NCBI GenBank assembly: GCA_037576215.1
Contig: JBANDB010000012.1
Span: forward strand, 1,178,001-1,242,000
Length of the DNA stretch: 64,000 bases
Direction of reading: 5' to 3'
From: Armillaria gallica
Lineage: Eukaryota > Basidiomycota > Agaricomycetes > Agaricales > Physalacriaceae
The notes under the pieces are model-generated. The model was not told the origin of the DNA. It was given only the letters and a program-made list of their open reading frames with translations, and made no database searches. Positions 37,170 through 48,163 of this stretch are shown here, one piece after another. Every line of letters starts with the position of its first letter. Within the stretch, counting starts at the first letter, position 1. The position numbers and the translations under genes are program-made.

Positions 37170-37890
37170 ATGTCTAACACATATGCTATTCACAGAGTCT
37201 TGGCCTACGCTTGGCTTGTAAGTGCATGCGATTCCTGATCATATACCGTTCTGAGTGAATTGCATTCCAGTGGGCCGTCGCTGTCGTCCTCCTTGGACTC
37301 ACCGGCTACAGGATTCACGTAACGGAAGGCTTCTTCAACAGCTTTTATGGTTGCTACAGCTCTGTATTGCCATGCTCATTGCTGCTAACACCCCACGACA
37401 GAACCCATCATCGTTGAACTACTTGTTTCTGCTTGTCTCGCTATCATTTGGGCACCCATCGCGTATGCTCTTATTCTACAGTTTCTCAAGACAAAATATC
37501 TAATATCCTTCATAGTGGCATCCTCGTTCTCGGTGAACACAGTACATCGCATAAGAGCAGTCGTTTCCGGTCAGAAATGCTTGGAAACTTCGTCTTATGG
37601 GTTATGTGGTTGGTCGGCGCTGTCGACACGACAGTAAGTACATCGGAGTTCGTAACAGCTTACGGTTGCTGAGAGGTATCTCAATCTAGAACCGAATTAT
37701 CCCTGGCGAGAACTATTGCCGTGCTGGAAAGCAGTGCAGGATCTTGACCACCATCCTGGCGTTTTCTTGGATTGGGTGGTCCTTCTTAACTATCATCGGC
37801 ACTATGGGTTTGATGTACTACGCGTATAGTTCTGGACAGCCAGCGACTCGAGATCATGAGAAGGCCGCAGAAGCGACTGGGAACTCATAA
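37170..37890 (+). CDS. MARVEL-like four-helix membrane protein
   Basis: Five exons (37170-37217, 37271-37349, 37402-37462, 37516-37633, 37690-37890) give 168 residues. Four hydrophobic segments are spaced as in fungal MARVEL proteins: AYAWLWAVAVVLLGLTGY, IVELLVSACLAIIWAPIAGI, NFVLWVMWLVGAVDTT and ILTTILAFSWIGWSFLTIIG. A luminal or extracellular loop with two Cys (YCRAGKQC) lies between helices 3 and 4, and the C-terminal tail is charged. The W-x-x-W-L-x-G-A sequence of helix 3 is typical of these proteins in basidiomycetes. MARVEL proteins are associated with membrane domains and vesicle traffic; the role here is not known. All junctions are in phase. Confidence 0.85.
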
Positions 37891-39257
37891 TTAAAGTAGT
37901 ACAAGGTGACTAGGTATAACCGTCATCACGATTCACGACTAGCTGGTATTGCTTCCTCTTTCCTTCAATTGTAATGTACATTAGGATTTGTTCCATGTAA
38001 ATCCACAAATCAATGTATGATTTCAGAATTTTCAAGTCTTGATCATGAATCGTCTGCTTAAATTGAGCTTTGAGCTTAGCGTGATGACTATTGAACATCG
38101 CATGAATTTAATGAGGGAGTGAAGCGGGTTCTCTCCGTGGTTCGGCTGTCAATGGTTATACAACGAAGCCCTCTGACCAGCAGTAATGGATGCGTTAAAA
38201 GATTATCACAGGGGACCTTGACAGTTGACTGAATGCTGAAACGTGTGAATACTTCTTAGCGGGATTTTCAAAATCGTCAGTGACAGTGTTTAAAATTTCC
38301 TTATGTCAGTCACAAATACACAATTTATTTGCGAAGAATAGAGCTCCTAATAACGGATAAAATTAATCTTGATACTGAGCCACAGTGTCAGTAAATCCAC
38401 AACACTACGTAAATGACCCACACATAATACCGCTTGACATCTCCATAGACTTGAAGTAAGTCTTATCACGACGATACGTTCGAGCGGGATGGGTCGCTTT
38501 GTAGCATCCTCCTTGAGAGTGGTCTATCCTTATCGAGATGCTGAACGGATTTCGATTTTTTGAGTCTAGCGTAACATTTTAAACCACTCAGCGTGTCCGG
38601 TGAATTGAATTCTTGCTCACAAATTGCGGACGGTGATAACGGGCTGAACATCATTAATGACTATTGATCTACCCCCCTCGATCAGCACATTCTTTTATAC
38701 ATTGACGAACTAAGAAAATTGACCCTATTAATATCCCGAGAAACCAGAAATCGCTCGGATCTCCCTAGTGAGGGGAAGATATTCACTCGACAACGAATGC
38801 GTTGTCCCTCGCTTTTAAAGTACTCTCAGGACAGCGAAATTTTGTTGTTAGCGTGTACGAAGACGGAAATCGAAGTGAAAAAAAGGCCAGCATCCACGCT
38901 CACTGTTGCTATATCGTAAGCAGAGTACGATGCCGGTGCGCATGTTTTGCACGCGTCGATCAAAAAGTTCCATCAAGAAAATTGGGCCATGTTTGTGGCC
39001 AAAGTAAGGACAACGAGTAGCCTCGAGTCTCTGAGCACCACTGCCATGTCAATTTCAACTACACAATCAAGACCTCCCACCGCAAGTCGACGAACTTGTC
39101 AAAATAGACGCCCGGACCGGATGTAGCAGCGGGGACGGACGTAAAACGCATAAGCACTTGGGCCCATGACCCGAGCCATCTGCCGCTTCCACCACCACCC
39201 ACCCCCTTCCCTCGATAACTGCCTATGGTACAAAATCCTTCGGATCGGGTATCTCTC
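37891..39257. other. Intergenic region
   Basis: A/T-rich, no supported gene, no obvious repeat. Frames at 37910-38098, 38466-38654 and 38719-39020 are short and featureless. Confidence 0.5.
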
Positions 39258-41625
39258 ATGTCTAGTGATGACCTCGCAAGATGGCTATATCATTTCCTTT
39301 CTATCAGATTAGAGCTGCCGGCAGATCAAAGGGCTCTCAGGAGGGGCAACCCTGATTATCATGGAATGAAAGTTGAAGACATGATAATGAAGGATTTCGG
39401 GAGCCAGGACCAGTTTCAACGATACCTAAAGGAAAGATCCAGCAACTTAAGGAGAGGTCTTGGGGAGCTGACCTCGTTTGATGAAATGGACAAACATATC
39501 AAACTGATGGAGACAGAGATTACAAGACCACTTAACAATTTTTTGGAGTGCGTACATGCTTAACTCGATGTTCTTTTTCAGCTTACGTTAGATCAGTTGC
39601 GTGAAGAAAATCATCTGTGCAGAGTCGGCGGTATTGACGATTACCGAACGAGTCTTCTCTCTGTACACCCTAGATGCACAGTGGGAGGCGATGAAAGAAT
39701 TGAACAGGTTCTTGTGAGTTGTATTACTTTCTCAGTCTGACGCTCAATAAATCATTATTCTTTACCCTAGTGCTTCATCCCATCCTTGGCTAAAACACCC
39801 CATCTACAGCCAAGATTCGGTCAGCGCGACGGAACGCAGAAAGATGATCAAACATATATTGTACGTACATTTATGCTCTCTGTCATGATAATATTCAGTG
39901 ATTTCCAAGAAACAACTATGGCGCCTTCAAGAACACAAGCCATCCACATCCGAGCCCCCCTCAGGAGATAAGAATTGTGCCAATGAGCCCGGACGTTGAC
40001 CAACCAGGTTACAGGGCACTCCCTCGCTCGGAAAGTGGTTACCCTCCATCGACGATGCCTCATACAACAGTAAATCGTTCGAAGAATCAGGAGTTAACCG
40101 ATCACACGCAAGCTACTCTTCATCCCGGATCTACGCAGCCTGGGAGAACACCGCGGGAAGGTCAAATTACCACGCCAAGTGCAACTGACGTGCCCCGGAC
40201 CATTGACCGACCAGATACGGACTGGGAGAAACCAAGTCCACCCGGCTGTAGCAGGAGGGAGGCGGTTTCTCGTCCAATGTCAACACCGCCAAGATTATCG
40301 AGAGAACAGACTGGAAGGATGGTCCCGTATGCTGTGACGGAGAGGATTCACAGGGCAGAGAGACGCTCCGAACAGTCTCCGCTATCCAGTCACAATCATA
40401 CTATGCCCTCAAGCAGAGCCGAAATTCCTACGAGGGCTCCAGCACAGCGGACACGAGCCCCACTCAAGCATGCATCTTCCCACATCCTCGGAGCTGCGCC
40501 TGCGGCTCCGATGGATGACGTCGAGACCACTGAGAGGAATATTACCGGGTAAGTAGGCACCGGTGCGACTTAATATTCCAGCATCAACTGATCGCTGTTA
40601 CGCAGGCCAGTCATTAGCGACCAGCATGGATCTTATCTGGAGGGGACGGGCCGATACAATGACAAACGTCAACGCCAGCCGCAAAACGTCGGGCTCCCGC
40701 CCGAACCCTATGGCCACGGAAATGCCCCGAATAGGTGTGTCCGTAGATTTTTCTCATGGATAATCTATGAACGATGTAAATGTGAATAGGGACGATGTCA
40801 TGCGTGTATTAGACGAACCTCGTTGTCGGTTATCAGCCGCTGACCAAGTGCAAAACCATGTTCAAATTTCTGCCACAGGAGGTTTAGAGCCGTCAACAGG
40901 CGCCGAGCTGTGGCCTAGTTCTAGGTAAGAACTGGGCGCTTCGGACAAGTATTCAGTACTAAGGGACATCAGTGATATACCAATCCAACAGGGAATAGAC
41001 GAACCTGTTATTACTGGGTCACCACCACCGCCGTATGAGGCTGTTCTTCAGGAGTCAGAGGGGAACAAGTACGTTCATCTATTGCAAATGGCGCAAATAC
41101 TCGGCTGACACCGATATTAGCAGCGCTGAGAATCTGCTCGGTAACAGTAACGAAAATCGTCCATCGTCGGCCTACGGAGGGAGGCGACATATCACTGCAC
41201 CCGAACCACCTTGGGATGTAGAATTAGTCGCCGAATTCCGGAGCGACCCTCCTGCCATTGTGGGACGCAAGTTCCTGCTTGACAGGATTACCGACGCTTG
41301 CGAGTACACTGTCCTCGGCGAGACAGACGGGCGATTTCTCATCAGGGCCAAGTACAACGGCCAGCAGATGGTTCAGAAACTCCGATATAGCGAACTCGAC
41401 ATCGGGTTGAATGTCGTAGTGCGAGACGTCCAAACTTATTTCGACGCCAATCCCCACCGAGTTCGCGGGGCGAAGTTACGAGTCACAGGTAACGACGAGA
41501 AGTACAAAATTTCTGCGTTTTATTTGGAGGATGGCATTCGGTGGTTCGAAATTACGCAAACACTGACGTATGGTGAGATGTTGAGGATGATCAGATTGAG
41601 TCACAGATGGGAGATGAGTCTTTGA
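39258..41625 (+). CDS. Unrecognised family, member A (PPxY-containing, 669 aa)
   Basis: Eight exons (39258-39547, 39597-39713, 39771-39860, 39910-40548, 40606-40734, 40790-40924, 40964-41068, 41121-41625) sum to 669 residues. The start at MSSDDLARWLYHF was chosen because paralogue C starts MSSSDF at the same place. N-terminal helical region about 1-170: FGSQDQFQRYL, LTSFDEMDKHI, then AESAVLTITERVF..QW. The middle, about 170-500, is a low-complexity Pro/Arg/Thr/Ser linker. Just before the C-terminal domain is PPPPYEAV, a PPxY motif of the kind bound by WW domains (for example Nedd4/Rsp5-type ligases or their adaptors). The C-terminal domain of about 140 residues (WDVELVAEF, YSELDIGLNVVVRD, FEITQTLTYGEMLRMI) aligns in outline with those of B and C. 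I do not recognise the family and assign no function. Confidence 0.75.
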
Positions 41626-44041
41626 ACACAAAATACGCATCCTGGCCTATGTTTACGCGTTTGTTTCGCTAAAGTTTATGTATCATGAGATTAAGTATAT
41701 TTACGAAACCAATTGCAGAACTCACCAGTATGGTTAGTGTAGTATGCCAGCATTTCACTAGCGTCTTTAGTCGTAGACGCAGTTCGCTGTTATTCACCGA
41801 ACATTTCTCCTTTCAGGATAGATACGGATTTTTCGAACGTGCCATAGATTGATGATGTCTCAACACGATTTTCAGACCCGTTCCGTTTGTCGACGCCACC
41901 ATCGAAGTATGTTGAAGAGAAGTAAAGTTTCGTCGGGTCCAAATATTAGTAAATAAGCATCCTCGGTCCGACCTCCGCTTTTTTTTCGCCATCGAGACCG
42001 TCGAAATCTCTCGGCGTCGTTCCCGTCATGTTTCGTGAATATCTTCAATCTTGCCTCCTTTGATCTAGAGGTCTCTAGGCCTCTACTAAACGGTGATAAA
42101 TATCTACTAGCGTTCTCCTCTGGTTCTGCCTTCTCCTTCGCGAAGACACTGTATACATATGACACATGTAATAACTCATCAGCGACATTCAATCAATACT
42201 TGAACATCATCGCAAAATCTCGGACTTGATAGCCAAATGCGGTTCGCACTTGCTAAGATCTTCCCAGTCCCATCCATTATCACGATTAATTTCTTCGACC
42301 GTCTCCCATTCGGTCTCGAGCTCTGCAGATCATACGTTTCTCCGTCAATAATTGAGGGCTGAAAATGACACACGTTGATACAAATGACCGCTTAATAATT
42401 CTGCTTCGGCGTCGAGGGCCAGGATACTGGCAAAATCTTCCCAGCCGTCCTCCGAGTGAGCGTCATCCGCACTGCCTACTTCTGGATCCAGTGCTGACTC
42501 CGCCCATACCACCTCTGTCAGTACGCTATACCGATTCCCTCTGCTCCACCTTGAGTCACAAGTCTTGATGTCAAGGCTGTGAAAGCCGAAGTCTTGCATG
42601 TGGCGCAATGATTTGGAGGGCATAATGCTGATGCTGGGAAAGCTCTGGGTGACGCGGACGATGTTAGCGCCGGTATATAGACAGGGTTGCTTGACTCACA
42701 CGGCGTCATATTCACCGCAGCCCCTGAGTCACTCAACTGTATTTGAAGTCCTTACTTATCTTTTCATTACCGACATACATTGCCTCAGGGTCAGCGGTGA
42801 GTAATTGACCAGATTCCCGGGGGACGTTGAGCAGATCCTACACTGTTGCATTGCATCTTGTAGTCCACCATCAACATTTCTCGGAATAACAGCGCTGATA
42901 ACTCAGTCGCGCCATCGTGTCATGCGGCGTCGGCGCGATTGATACGGGTGCGGCATCTACGCTAGGTGAAAAAGCAAGAGAAATACACGTCGGGAATCGG
43001 TCTTCTCTCCGATCAGAAGGTATCAGAAAGTGTACGACTAAGCATGTCGGTTCGCGATTGCCTATTTTACGATGAGTTCTTCAGACAAGTAAACACTAGA
43101 CCGAAGGACCGAGGCAGACATCGTGTATGGAACAGATTGGGGCGTATCAGAGCGTTCTCTCTGGAGGTAATAAGAAGCAATTCAAACGGAGTCATTTGAT
43201 GACTATCGGCTTGTGATGAGCGTTTGAATTTGATAACAAGCCATGTAGTTTACGGCGTTTGTTGCAAGGATAGGAAGAAGGCTCGAGAGGTATCGGAGCC
43301 TACCATGCGGCAGTAGGTTAACGGGCACAATTACGGAATTAGAGCAGAGCCTTCACACACTGTTATAGACTATGTAGGAAAATGATATTTCAAAGCCAGC
43401 GACGTCGCACCACCAGTGTCAATCGAGAAAATATAAGCACCTCGGAAAGTTCACCAAGTGTTGGGCTTTCAGCTGATCCAGACATCGGAGTTGTATGTGT
43501 AGGCCTCCACTCTCCAGTGTCCGCTGTCCCGAGTGACAAATCCCGAGAGCCAACGTCGAATTGAAAGGTGCCTGCTCAGTGCTCAGTGCTAGCACTGCCT
43601 GGCTGCCTAGTACTATCACTAGTGGCTAGGGTAGCGGCGCACGAAGCCTAGGTTAATTACCGGTAAGTTACCTCCCCTCACTGGCTGAGGGGTTTTCCGT
43701 CGAGATAATTTACACATCAAGTGACTGCCTGGATTCACTGCATGTATATTATATATATGGGGCACAGGATTTAATACGCGGGACTTTCAGATGGATTACA
43801 GCACCCTTGATAAAGAACATGTTTAAAAACGCGAACACAGACCTAAGAAAGGAGTCTGCAAGCCGCGTGTCAGTCATGTGATTGTGCACGTGATATGTAA
43901 GTAACAGCAAATTGCCGTATCAAAATTGGAAACACCCTCCTTGGGGAGAAGTCGGCAAAAAAGGTAGGACACACCTCCTAGAGTTTTCGTACGAACCCTA
44001 TTGGTGACTGCTTCAACAATGAAAAATAGTAGCCAACCGAT
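41626..44041. other. Gene-poor region before the tRNA-Thr genes
   Basis: Minus-strand frames at 41872-42192, 42179-42373 and 42345-42623 overlap and contain acidic, Trp-rich stretches (WETVEEINRDNGWDWEDL) that could be exons of a small gene, but no start, splice chain or domain could be fixed. 43565-43700 holds short nested palindromes (ACTGAGCACTGAGCA-like and CCCCTCACTGGCTGAGGGG). No intact gene called. Confidence 0.35.
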
Positions 44042-44126
44042 TCCCGCTAGCCGGATTGAACGACTGACCTTGTCATCAGACCCAATGAGGTACGAGTGAC
44101 ACGCTCTACCACTGAGCTAAGAGGGA
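44042..44126 (-). tRNA. tRNA-Thr (CGU) with 14-nt intron
   Basis: On the minus strand TCCCTCTTAGCTCAGTGGTA begins the tRNA and CGTTCAATCCGGCTAGCGGGA ends it. The anticodon arm is TGTCA/TGACA with loop CTCGTA, a 14-nt intron after position 37, and A38: anticodon CGT, threonine. The D-arm has one T fewer than the AGT copies. An intron 3' of position 37 is the normal eukaryotic place. Confidence 0.9.
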
Positions 44127-44817
44127 CAGTTGTCGTCGGATTTTATTAAACAGTTACATTCCTCGACCACACTCATTTGACTTGCATTACGTCCTTTTCC
44201 CCACATCGTTAGCAACATCCATCTTCGGAGATGCGCATAACACAAGGAGACTCGGGGGGGGGAAAAAACCCCCATTTCTCCGAAAGGTTTCATTCCAATT
44301 GACCGGTCCGCACTAGCGTTTCACATTGATGCCGAATTTTTTGAGTTTCGAACTCGCCAACCCTGCAACCCTGTATATCTACATACATAGAACGGTCCGA
44401 AGGTTTAGCGGTCCCGAGTATGGCAGCGCTACGTTAACGAGGCGGTGCGCTTCACGTAAGGCTTTCATTAATCTTTGGTAGACATCATACGTAGAACTTA
44501 GTCGTGTATCATTGCGCAGTCCATCTGGTTATGTACGTACCTGAAGATCACGTACCTGATCATAAATCATGCAGGTCAATGAAATGAAGCGTCTTTCACT
44601 GAAATGGGAAACGGTACAGAAGGACTCGCCTCAATTCAATTGTATATCTGTAAACGTTACTAATCGGGGCTTGGTCGGCAGGGCTTTCTAATCTCGTCAT
44701 TGAACGGAGTCCTTCGTGCCGGTCACCAATGCTTAATTTTGATTTAAAAAAGGAGCCAGGAGAATCCAAATGTTGCGAATTTGCATTGCGAGAAAAAGTA
44801 GCGTACCATGCAAAGAT

Positions 44818-44914
44818 TCCCGCTAGCCGATTTGAACGACTGACCTCGTCATGAAGTCACCGCTATAACAGATGCTATACTAGTGACGCGCTCTACCAAC
44901 TGAGCTAAGAGGGA
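44818..44914 (-). tRNA. tRNA-Thr (AGU) with 25-nt intron
   Basis: On the minus strand TCCCTCTTAGCTCAGTTGGT to GGCTAGCGGGA. Anticodon stem CGTCA/TGACG, loop CTAGTA then a 25-nt intron then A: anticodon AGT (A34 normally edited to inosine), threonine. The T-arm GTCGTTCAAATCGGC is the internal B box. Same body as the copy at 48691 but with a longer intron. Confidence 0.9.
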
Positions 44915-45080
44915 GACAGCAGTAGTGTAAAGACGCACAATTTCAACGTCCTCTCTTGGCATAGATGTTAGAACCTAGAACAACACTGAGCTTTCAAACT
45001 CCCACGTTTCCGTGATATGGGGACATAGATATCAAGCCCCAAATCATCTTGGGACGGCGGGTGACATATACTGCTCCGGA

Positions 45081-45191
45081 ATGTCATCCTCAGTAACACG
45101 TCCTGATCTGAGCACCCTGATCGAAGAGACTGAGGTTCAAGCTGAATGGGACCGGCGGGAGGTGAGGCCGTACCTGATCAGGCTCTATTAA
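45081..45191 (+). CDS. Possible short ORF or first exon
   Basis: 36 codons starting MSSSVTRPDLSTLIEETE, continuing EVQAEWDRRE, where a good donor GTGAGG occurs at 45162; otherwise the frame stops after RLY. The composition is protein-like (amphipathic, charged) but I found no second exon. It may be a small gene or an upstream ORF. Confidence 0.2.
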   Translation: MSSSVTRPDLSTLIEETEVQAEWDRREVRPYLIRLY

Positions 45192-45762
45192 TGAAACAAA
45201 GATCCAAGGGGGTGGATGGAGGTAATTTTGCGTTGCGCGGAAGTAGAGGGACTTGTGATACAACTTCGAGCAACCCACGCCGGCGATCTCCTCCTTTGCT
45301 GCGAAGCACTGGTGAGAGAGGAAGGGTGAATGGAAGGTTGCTCTTTTGGGGGGAAACCGCCGGCAATCGGGGGGGTTTGTGAAGGCGATGCTCGTAAATC
45401 GTGAGGAATTGGGGGTACGAAGCTTATGCGTTGATTGATGAGTGAAAACTGATAGACGTGGTATTGGATGGAGAACAAGGGATCTCGGGGCCGTTAATAG
45501 CTGTATGTAGGGCGTGGGATTGGTGCAGCGACTGGGTATGTTCCTGATCATCTCATAGAGGGTGGGCCTGATCTCGTGGTATGTCAAGCGCTGATCCGGG
45601 GAGGTAGAGCTTGCGACGGTGGTGTTTGTTCATATGTCAAATTGTGGGGTGGCCAGGGCGAAGACACGTTGTCGTGGCATTGTCAAATTCTGGGGAGTTA
45701 ATTTTGAGGCTAGGCGGGGGTAATGACGACTTGTCTCAGTGGGAATTGGATTTTGAGGAGGA

Positions 45763-45990
45763 ATGAAGAGTTTCACTCGCGAGCAGACCTACAGAAAATT
45801 TCGGTACTGTGGAACGGGGTTCCTGATCACCATATACACTGGTGGGTATATGTACATAAGAACTTACGGTGTTCATAAAACCAGGAGGAAATATTACGAG
45901 GCGACTGATCCGGAGGTTGAAGAGAATGTACGTTATAGTAATGTGATCCGGCGCGATGGGGATACGGAATCGGTGGAGAAAAGTGCGTAA
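45763..45990 (+). CDS. Small single-pass membrane protein, 75 aa
   Basis: Single-exon ORF. A basic N-terminus (MKSFTREQTYRKFRYCG), one hydrophobic segment GTGFLITIYTGGYMYI, then a charged tail with EATDPEVEENVRYSNVI and a stop after EKSA. The layout (positive inside, one helix, acidic tail) is that of a small mitochondrial or ER membrane protein. No family recognised; no intron. It lies about 0.8 kb upstream of the C2H2 gene on the same strand. Confidence 0.35.
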   Translation: MKSFTREQTYRKFRYCGTGFLITIYTGGYMYIRTYGVHKTRRKYYEATDPEVEENVRYSNVIRRDGDTESVEKSA

Positions 45991-46570
45991 TGACAGAAAA
46001 GTCAATGAAAGGTGGATTGATACAGTTGATACATATCGCTTCATCAAAAATTCTGGTCCCAAAAAAATGCCGTATGGACGTACAAGACCATAAATACACA
46101 GTTGCGGACTGAGCTTGCCGTCAAACGATAAAAATTAACGGGAGGGCGATTGGACGTGGCAGCCCAGGCCATGCAGTGGGGTTCTGATCCGGCGAGAGTA
46201 GCAGAAGGGCTCATGACTGCGCGTGTACCCAGACGCCCAGAAGAATGAAAATTCGAATGCAGAGAAAGAAGAAAGAACCCTGGATGGGGGCATGTGGTAC
46301 CTGATGATCTTGTTCCTGGATGGAGCATGGCTGAAATGGTCGGCAAGCAAGTGACATGACGGGTTGCCACGATGTGAAATGTGATCTTGAAACCTTGAAC
46401 AATTTTCCATGCTAGCTGTCTTGAGGCAAGAGGCTGTTCTGCAGAGACAAGCCGCTGTACGGGGGAAACTTATCGGGCAGCATGTGGGATACGGCGGTAG
46501 AGAGGAACGATCTCGGGATGGTGATTGGAGGAGATAGCATGGCAGGCCAGGCAGGGCGCTCTGGACCATA

Positions 46571-46596
46571 TTTGATCTTTTTTGATCTTTTTTGAT
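46571..46596. repeat. Tandem repeat of TTTGATCTTT (2.6 units)
   Basis: Two full copies and a partial third in the upstream region of the C2H2 gene, about 160 bp before its start codon. Confidence 0.8.
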
Positions 46597-46754
46597 TCCG
46601 AGTTGCCGATGTGAGCAACGTGACGGACTGTGACCCTATCTGCATGTATTTGGTTGCGACATGGTCGGATCCGAGATACTGGTAGGTTCAAGCCTTTCAG
46701 ACTCCGCTGCGACAATCAATGTACCTTAAAATCGTTCCTTTCAACAGAGTACCC

Positions 46755-48163
46755 ATGGTTCGTGGACGTACTCCCTCCCCTGATCAGCCCAAGCCGCATC
46801 CGTCCTCGTCCTCGTCGTCTGACACGATGGCCACCATGGTTGTCCCCCCGCCGTCTGCTGCAATAACCAAGCGCTACCGTCCCGCCCCCGCCAAGACCTT
46901 CCAGTGCAGGGGATATGGAGAGTGTCGCATGGTCTTCAGCAGATCAGAGCACCTCGCGAGGCATATCAGGTACCGTGCCTTCACGTCTCGTCTTAGCCTG
47001 TACTCATCGCGTCGCCAGGAAGCACACAGGAGAGCGCCCTTTTACTTGCCACTGCGGGAAGCAATTTTCACGGCTGGACAACCTGCGTCAGCATGCACAG
47101 ACGGTGCACTCGGACAAGCAGGAGGACAACGAGCGGATGATGCGGGATCTCACGACGCTGCACGCATCGATGGCGGCGGCGAACAAGTCCCGGGGGACTC
47201 GGCGGGTGCCGCCTAAGGTGCCGGACACGATTCGGCCTGGCACAAGCACTGGCTACGAAGGCGACACCTGGCACATATCGACGCCGACGTCGGCATCCAG
47301 TGACCACAGCGTTGCGCATCCGAATTCGGCCTCCGCGCCCTCTGCCGGACCAGGGAGTAATTCCTTTCGGTCCTTTCGTGACCCCCGGAACGGCCAGTCC
47401 TTTCGTGACCAACCATCCGTCGCCGGCGCGAACCAGCCCGCCCAGTCATCTAACCCAAACGCCATCCCCACCACACTCGGCTTCTCCTCCCGCCCCGGCA
47501 CTGCCAACGGGCCCACCCTCCCGCCGCTCTCATCCCTCATCCCCCTCCCACCTCCCCCCCAGTCCTCCTCAGGCGGCCACCATTTATTTCGACGCCCCTC
47601 CACCGCCAACTCATCCTCATACCCTCCCTTCTTCCTTAGACCAGGCACAGCCCCAGCCACATCAACCCCCTATCAACAACTGGTATCTCCCTCAGCAGCA
47701 GCCCTCGCAGCAGCAGAATCTGAGTCTCCCTTTTCATTCCACGTCCCCGCTCAAGACGGAGCCGACTACCCCTCCAATCCCTCTCTCGGCACAGATGACA
47801 CCGGCTCCCGACCACAGTCGCGACGACTCTCGGTCATGGAGCTCTGTAATGATCAGCCAGCAGCAGCAGCAGCAGCAGTATTACCACCATTACGGGATGC
47901 AGCAGCCGCAGAGGGTTCCTCAGAGGTATATGGAGCTTGAGTATTCGACTTTTGGCGAGTACGATGGATACCAGTCGTATCAGAATGGTGCAAATGGGGC
48001 TTCGGAGAATGGGAATGGCTTCCGTTCTCCGAACGCCGGGTTTGAAGATTTTAGTGGTGAGAGCGGGTACCCACAGCAGCAGCAGCAGCCACAACAACAG
48101 CCGCAGCAGCAGTGGTACACCAATGCGGGCACATATGGGTATTATGGTGACGGTGACCGCTGA
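46755..48163 (+). CDS. C2H2 zinc-finger transcription factor
   Basis: Exons 46755-46969, 47019-47925 and 47975-48163 give 436 residues. Two adjacent fingers at about 51-102: [20 protein letters not shown] (Cys51, Cys57, His70, His74), linker KHTGERPF, and [19 protein letters not shown] (Cys82, Cys84, His97, His102). This finger pair, with its odd C-x5-C and C-x-C spacing, is widespread in filamentous fungi. A Ser/Pro/Gln-rich region follows, with [17 protein letters not shown], a short motif conserved near the C-terminus of relatives, and poly-Ala. The third exon adds a Gly/Asn/Gln-rich tail ending YGYYGDGDR. Its 49-nt intron (donor AG/GTATAT, acceptor ACCAG) was chosen because it joins two long open frames in phase; without it the protein ends at 47940 (378 residues). 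Nuclear DNA-binding regulator; targets unknown. Confidence 0.85.

Larger units (their letters stand above)
44127..46754. other. tRNA spacer and upstream region of the C2H2 gene
   Basis: Besides the tRNA at 44818 this stretch holds two short candidate ORFs (45081 and 45763, listed) and long pyrimidine-biased antisense frames around 45090-46715 that look like the upstream region of the transcription-factor gene rather than genes. A 10-bp tandem repeat is at 46571. Confidence 0.4.

Noticed and set aside
45090..45587. 165-codon minus-strand frame upstream of the C2H2 gene, with other long antisense frames to 46715
   Set aside because: Pyrimidine-biased composition gives Pro/Ser/His-rich frames in several phases at once; no domain, helix or splice support.
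47253..47660. Minus-strand frames of 78-135 codons opposite the C2H2 gene
   Set aside because: Mirror image of the GC-rich Pro/Ser coding region; Gly/Arg-rich translations are typical antisense shadows.
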